A stretch of 10,237 bases of DNA from Lachnospiraceae bacterium UBA3638 (GTDB lineage Bacteria > Bacillota > Clostridia > Lachnospirales > Lachnospiraceae): positions 1-10,237 of the forward strand of contig DFKT01000097.1 in NCBI GenBank assembly GCA_002373595.1, read 5' to 3'. Of this stretch, positions 7,505-10,237 are shown one piece after another. Position 1 is the first letter of the stretch; each line of letters starts with the position of its first letter. A program made the translations under genes and the position numbers. The notes beneath the pieces are model-generated. The model did not search any database. It was not told where the DNA came from and saw only the letters and a list, made by a program, of their open reading frames with translations.

Positions 7505-8256
7505 TGGCTATCGAATCCGGGAATCTGGTAAAACAGTATACAAGGAGAAACAGGACCTTCCGTGCGGTTGATGATGTCAGCATATCGATCCCCGAGGGAA
7601 AGATAGTGGTGGTCAGCGGAAGTTCCGGAAGCGGGAAGAGCACACTTTTAAATATCCTGTCGGGAATGATACGTCCCGATGAGGGGAATGTTCTAATAGA
7701 AGGCAAAGATCTTGCGGGACTTAGTGTCAGGGAAAGAGATATGCTCCGCGGTAAGAAGATCGGGATAGTTCCCCAGGTCCAGAGTCTCATCGGAGGCCTT
7801 ACAGTAAGGGAAAATATCGTACTGCAGGGGACTTTTTCCGGGAAAAAGAGTGAGAGTTCTTCAGACGATGTCCGTATCTACGCCGAACTGCTTGGGATAG
7901 AGGAGCTTCTGGATGTTTTTCCCAACAGTCTCTCCGGAGGCGAAATGAAGCGCGTAGCGGTGGCAAGAGCCATTACGGGTGACCATGAGTATATCTTTGC
8001 CGACGAGCCCACCGGAGAGCTTGATCCTGAAAATGCCGGAAAGATAATGGATGTGCTCAGGTCCCAGGCGGATTCGGGAAAGGGAGTTTTGCTGATAACC
8101 CATGACGAGCTCGTGGAGAGCAGGGCGGATATCCTCTACAGCATGGCGGGAGGAAAAGTAACCCCGGTAATGACAAATACCGGGGATGTGGGTGATTCCC
8201 ACCCACCATTACCCTTGAAGAGCCAAAATGATCTTCTGAAAGGAGAACATTTATGA
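7504..8256 (+). CDS. LolD/MacB-type ABC transporter ATP-binding protein
   Basis: A 250-residue ATPase partner of the preceding FtsX-type permease. Walker A is GSSGSGKST (39-47), the Q-loop is in IGIVPQVQSLIGGLTV, the signature is LSGGEMKRVAVARA (143-156), Walker B is YIFADEPTGELD (163-174), and the switch His is His200 in ITHD. The DEPTGELD wording is typical of the LolD/MacB/FtsE group. The ATG at 7504 overlaps the permease stop as ATGA and has GGAG just upstream. An in-frame upstream ATG at 7471 would add 11 residues inside the permease gene and is less likely. The last 30 residues or so are a Pro/Gly/Ser-rich tail beyond the normal end of the domain. The DNA encoding that tail forms two perfect hairpins, so it may be shaped by RNA structure. 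Confidence 0.92.
   Translation: MAIESGNLVKQYTRRNRTFRAVDDVSISIPEGKIVVVSGSSGSGKSTLLNILSGMIRPDEGNVLIEGKDLAGLSVRERDMLRGKKIGIVPQVQSLIGGLTVRENIVLQGTFSGKKSESSSDDVRIYAELLGIEELLDVFPNSLSGGEMKRVAVARAITGDHEYIFADEPTGELDPENAGKIMDVLRSQADSGKGVLLITHDELVESRADILYSMAGGKVTPVMTNTGDVGDSHPPLPLKSQNDLLKGEHL
8162..8185 (+). repeat. Perfect 8-bp inverted repeat (hairpin 1) in the 3' end of the ATPase gene
   Basis: CCCCGGTA at 8162-8169 and its exact complement TACCGGGG at 8178-8185 enclose an 8-nt loop. It is GC-rich and has no following T-run, so it is not a classic terminator. Confidence 0.8.
8188..8206 (+). repeat. Perfect 7-bp inverted repeat (hairpin 2) directly after hairpin 1
   Basis: GTGGGTG at 8188-8194 pairs exactly with CACCCAC at 8200-8206 across a 5-nt loop. 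It begins two bases after hairpin 1 and ends 46 bp before the LysR-type start codon. No T-run follows. Confidence 0.8.
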
Positions 8257-9152
8257 CCATACTGCAGCTAAAATACGTTATAGCCATCGATGAAGTATGT
8301 TCCATGCGGAAGGCGGCGGACAGACTGTATGTCTCACAGCCCGGTCTTTCAAGCGCCGTAAGAGATCTTGAAAATGAACTTGGTATCCAGATCTTTGAAA
8401 GAGTACATAACGGTGTTGTCACCACTCCCGCCGGAGCGTCTTTTATTGCATATGCCAAGACTGCGGTAGAGCAGTTCGAGATCATTGAGAGCAAATATCT
8501 TGATTCGAAGAACGAAAAGCTCACATTTTCCGTTTCAATGCAGCATTACACCTTCGCGGTAAATGCATTCATAGAAACCGTGAAGAAGTTTGATCTTGAA
8601 GAGTACCAGTATTATATCAGGGAGACCCAGACCGGCGAGGTCATCGAGGATGTAAAAAACATGAGGAGCGAGATCGGTGTAATCGCACTCAGTGATTTTA
8701 ACAAGAATACCTTCAAGAAGATTTTTGTGGATGCGTCCCTTGAATTTCATCAGCTTTTTACCAGGAATACTTACGTGTATCTTAAGAAGGACCATCCACT
8801 TGCAAAGAAGAAGGAGCTTTCGCTGGATGATCTTAAGGACTACCCCTGCATGGTATTCGATCAGGGAGATTATAATTCCTTCTACTACAGGGAAGAGGCC
8901 CTTGCAACCTATGATTACAAGAAGGCAATATGCACCAACGAAAGAGCGACGTCCATAGAGCTGATGCTAGGACTTAACGGATATGCCGTAGGCGCCGCAA
9001 TGCTTGGTGAAAGCCTTAATGCATCGGATATCAAGGTCATCAAGCTAAAGGAGCAGGAGATCTTAACCTTCGGATATATCATAAGAAAGGGAGCACAGCT
9101 CAGCGATATGGGCAAGCTCTTTGTAAAGAAGCTCAAGGAAAAAAGTAAATAA
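8253..9152 (+). CDS. LysR-type transcriptional regulator
   Basis: A 299-residue protein, the normal length for the LysR family. The winged helix-turn-helix occupies about residues 1-60, with the recognition region around SMRKAADRLYVSQPGLSSAV (17-36) and the typical continuation DLENELGIQIFER. The rest fits the two-lobed co-inducer-binding domain. ATG 8253 overlaps the ATPase stop (ATGA) and has AAAGGAG about 8 bp upstream, so it is translated as the last member of the transporter/nitrogenase-like operon. LysR genes are more often divergent from their targets. A cotranscribed copy suggests autoregulation of the whole operon from a promoter upstream of the window. The co-inducer may be the imported compound or a product, and CysB-like sulfur sensing is one possibility. 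I see nothing that fixes the ligand. Confidence 0.93.
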   Translation: MTILQLKYVIAIDEVCSMRKAADRLYVSQPGLSSAVRDLENELGIQIFERVHNGVVTTPAGASFIAYAKTAVEQFEIIESKYLDSKNEKLTFSVSMQHYTFAVNAFIETVKKFDLEEYQYYIRETQTGEVIEDVKNMRSEIGVIALSDFNKNTFKKIFVDASLEFHQLFTRNTYVYLKKDHPLAKKKELSLDDLKDYPCMVFDQGDYNSFYYREEALATYDYKKAICTNERATSIELMLGLNGYAVGAAMLGESLNASDIKVIKLKEQEILTFGYIIRKGAQLSDMGKLFVKKLKEKSK

Positions 9153-9170
9153 AGCGATAACTTTTATGAT

Positions 9171-9200
9171 ATTCAGTGATGGGGCTGTCTCCATTCAGTG
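9171..9200. repeat. 8-bp direct repeat pair flanking a small hairpin
   Basis: ATTCAGTG occurs at 9171-9178 and 9193-9200, 22 bp start to start. Between them ATGGGG (9179-9184) can pair with CTCCAT (9189-9194), with one G-T wobble and a 4-nt loop. The role is unknown and may be chance. Confidence 0.5.
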
Positions 9201-9220
9201 TGTGTGTTTTCATGTTCGGG

Positions 9221-9251
9221 AAGGGCGCAGGTGTAAAAGCCTGCGCTTTTC
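9221..9251 (+). terminator. Probable Rho-independent terminator after the LysR-type gene
   Basis: GCGCAGG (9225-9231) pairs perfectly with CCTGCGC (9240-9246) around an 8-nt loop. The stem can extend outward by A-T, G-T and G-C pairs into the AAGG and TTTTC flanks. TTTTCTC follows, a short U-run. It lies about 70 bp after the LysR-type stop and would end the long operon. Confidence 0.75.
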
Positions 9252-9282
9252 TCATGCGTTTATAGTAAAATATCAAACGTTT

Positions 9283-9291
9283 TGGTATAAT
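9283..9291 (+). promoter_or_regulatory. Extended -10 promoter for the downstream cluster
   Basis: TGGTATAAT is a consensus TGn-TATAAT extended -10 element. The best -35 at 17-bp spacing (TAGTAA at 9263-9268) is poor, as is common with extended -10 promoters. It lies between the terminator and the phosphotransferase-like fragment in an AT-rich stretch. Confidence 0.6.
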
Positions 9292-9412
9292 AAAATAATG
9301 ATTACATTACAAGTAAGCTTGATAAATTGGGCATTACGGTAGAGTTCAGAAGAAAGAAGTTTGATCTGTTTGTTTGGTATAAGAATAGATAGAAACGAGG
9401 GATGAAAAGACT

Positions 9413-9682
9413 TTGCAAGATATATTGGCATTGAATTACGGAATAGAATCCCCGTCTTTGGAATTCTTAAGAGAAGGGGGCACCACTACATATATTGTCA
9501 ATGGAAGGTCTAAGTATCTGCTTAAGGTTATTGGATCTGTTTTTTCGGATACAACAAGACAGTCTGCATCCATTATGAGATACCTGGAAGAAAATGGATT
9601 CCCGGTGCCTAAAACGATACTTACAAAAAGCGGAGAAACTATTTTTGAAACAGAAGCTGATGGGGAGAAAAACCGTGGTTAA
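9413..9682 (+). pseudogene. N-terminal fragment of an aminoglycoside phosphotransferase/choline kinase-like protein
   Basis: An 89-residue frame, TTG 9413 to TAA 9680-9682, that looks like only the N-lobe of a kinase-like phosphotransferase. GGTTTYIVNGRSKYLLKVIGS resembles the nucleotide-binding strands with the ATP-contacting Lys. It is followed by a helix SASIMRYLEENGFPVPKTI and a strand ending in SGETIFETEADGE, near the hinge. Full members are about 270-330 residues and carry the catalytic HGD and DxD motifs, which are absent here. The sequence stops where an acetyltransferase gene begins, so a deletion or recombination probably removed the rest. GAGGG at 9397-9401 is 11 bp from the TTG. 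A nearer ATG at 9402 opens only 10 codons. A functional small protein cannot be excluded, but a remnant is more likely. Confidence 0.65.
9662..9667 (+). promoter_or_regulatory. Ribosome binding site deciding the acetyltransferase start
   Basis: GGGGAG lies 7 bp before GTG 9675, inside the end of the phosphotransferase-like fragment. It favours GTG 9675 over the in-frame ATG 9660, which has no good motif. Confidence 0.6.
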
Positions 9683-10148
9683 ATCAGTCCGGCGTGCAAA
9701 AGAAAGCGATATTCCTACCATCATGGAATTGCTGAAGCAGGTAAATCTGACACACTACAATGGAAGACCTGATCTGTTTAATTTGACGACAAAGTATACG
9801 GAAAATGAACTTCGGACGATCCTGAACAACGATCAGACCCCAGTATTTGTCTGCGTCGATGAAGATGAGCGTGTGCTGGGACACGGGTTCTGTATCCTGC
9901 AAAGACCGGATAATACGAAATTGCTTAAAGACATACTGACGCTATACATTGACGATATCTGCGTGGATGAGGCAGCAAGAGGGCATCATGTAGGCGCTGT
10001 GATCTACGAACACATCCTTGCTTATGCGCGTCAATGCGGCTGCTACAATGTTACTCTGAATGTATGGAGCTGCAATCCCGGCGCTATGAGGTTTTATGAG
10101 AAGCTTGGCCTTGTGCCCTATAAGGTGGGTATGGAAAAACTTTTGTAA
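9675..10148 (+). CDS. GNAT family N-acetyltransferase
   Basis: A complete GNAT protein of 157 residues from GTG 9675, the usual size for the family. It begins with the standard first strand and helix (VRRAKESDIPTIMELLKQV) and continues with HYNGRPDLF, the central strands VFVCVDEDERVLGHGFCIL and LYIDDICVDEAARG, the acetyl-CoA pyrophosphate-binding turn ARGHHVGAVIYEHI, and the C-terminal LNVWSCNPGAMRFYEKLGL. The family transfers acetyl groups to amines, but the substrate is not predictable here. In-frame upstream starts exist at 9594 and 9660. They would only add residues encoded over the phosphotransferase fragment, and the family begins near the VKSVRRA segment. It overlaps that fragment by 8 bp and may depend on its translation. 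Confidence 0.9.
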   Translation: MVKSVRRAKESDIPTIMELLKQVNLTHYNGRPDLFNLTTKYTENELRTILNNDQTPVFVCVDEDERVLGHGFCILQRPDNTKLLKDILTLYIDDICVDEAARGHHVGAVIYEHILAYARQCGCYNVTLNVWSCNPGAMRFYEKLGLVPYKVGMEKLL

Positions 10149-10191
10149 AATTCGAATTTGCTGGGCTGAGAGAGAAGAAAGAGAGATTTTT

Positions 10192-10237
10192 ATGGAAAAG
10201 TATATTGAAGGGAATAAAGCGGCTTGGGAAGAAGCTT
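10192..10237 (+). CDS. Start of a probable SAM-dependent methyltransferase (3' truncated by window edge)
   Basis: Fifteen codons from ATG 10192 run off the window, encoding MEKYIEGNKAAWEEA. This opening resembles class I SAM-dependent methyltransferases of Clostridia, which often start with a YIEGNKAAWEEAF-type helix. A purine-rich AAGAGAG stretch precedes the ATG. The call rests on this short N-terminus only. Confidence 0.5.
   Translation, partial: MEKYIEGNKAAWEEA

Larger units (their letters stand above)
9153..9412. other. Intergenic region between the operon and the acetyltransferase cluster
   Basis: These 260 bp hold no full gene. They contain a pair of 8-bp direct repeats flanking a small hairpin (9171-9200), a probable terminator (9221-9251), an extended -10 promoter (9283-9291) and a short open stretch without a start codon (9294-9392). 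The second half is AT-rich, unlike the operon on its left. Confidence 0.7.

Noticed and set aside
8162..8206. Rho-independent terminator between the ATPase and LysR-type genes
   Set aside because: The stems are strong but no T-run follows, and the genes overlap by 4 bp, which argues for read-through.
8057..8524. 155-residue open frame on the minus strand across the ATPase and LysR-type junction
   Set aside because: It is antisense to two well-supported genes and resembles nothing I recognise. Its composition is that of a shadow frame.
9594..9674. Longer acetyltransferase start at ATG 9594 or 9660
   Set aside because: The extra residues come from the phosphotransferase-coding region in another frame, do not match GNAT N-termini, and lack a good ribosome binding site.
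1..10237. CRISPR array, tRNA or rRNA genes, insertion sequence, riboswitch
   Set aside because: I looked for regular spaced repeats, cloverleaf-like stretches, transposase motifs with terminal inverted repeats and long structured leaders. None was seen by reading, though a covariance-model search was not possible.

Overview
The window reads as an accessory locus of an anaerobic Clostridia-type Bacillota, most likely Lachnospiraceae-like. The reasons are the heavy use of GGA, AGA and ATA codons, strong GGAGG-type ribosome binding sites, very tight same-strand gene packing, and nitrogenase-superfamily proteins of a kind known from gut and rumen anaerobes. The taxonomic call is an inference from sequence style, since there is no marker gene here. 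All recognised genes are on the + strand.

Positions 1-9152 look like one long polycistron of nine genes whose promoter and first gene(s) lie upstream of the window. It opens with a NifK/NifD-superfamily pair. The K-like subunit is truncated by the window edge and the D-like subunit is complete. Both keep the three cysteines that hold the inter-subunit Fe-S cluster. By eye alignment the D-like subunit keeps the cofactor-anchoring Cys but lacks the His ligand and the key N2-pocket residues of NifD. It also carries an extra Cys-rich N-terminus. It is therefore probably a nitrogenase-like reductase of unknown substrate, not a nitrogen-fixing enzyme. A three-gene ABC importer of the nitrate/sulfonate/taurine type follows (lipoprotein, permease with an unusual N-terminal membrane extension, ATPase) and may supply that substrate.

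Next come a small four-helix membrane protein with a duplicated Cys/Met loop (DUF4418-like), an FtsX/MacB-type permease and a LolD/MacB-type ATPase. These probably form a second transporter or mechanotransmission module acting on a metal- or thiol-related task. A LysR-type regulator closes the operon, with its start codon overlapping the ATPase stop. Two perfect tandem hairpins sit in the last 100 bp before the regulator. A probable terminator follows at about 9221-9251.

Positions 9252-10237 are a different neighbourhood: an extended -10 promoter, the N-terminal stump of an aminoglycoside-phosphotransferase/choline-kinase-like gene, a GNAT acetyltransferase that begins exactly where the stump ends, and the first 15 codons of a probable methyltransferase. 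This part looks like a gene-turnover zone unrelated to the nitrogenase-like operon.

The most interesting content is the nitrogenase-like K/D pair linked to a dedicated importer plus a DUF4418/FtsX/ATPase module. I know of nitrogenase-like enzymes that act on tetrapyrroles (CfbCD, BchNB/XYZ) and on methylthio-alkanes (Mar), but I cannot assign this one to any of them.
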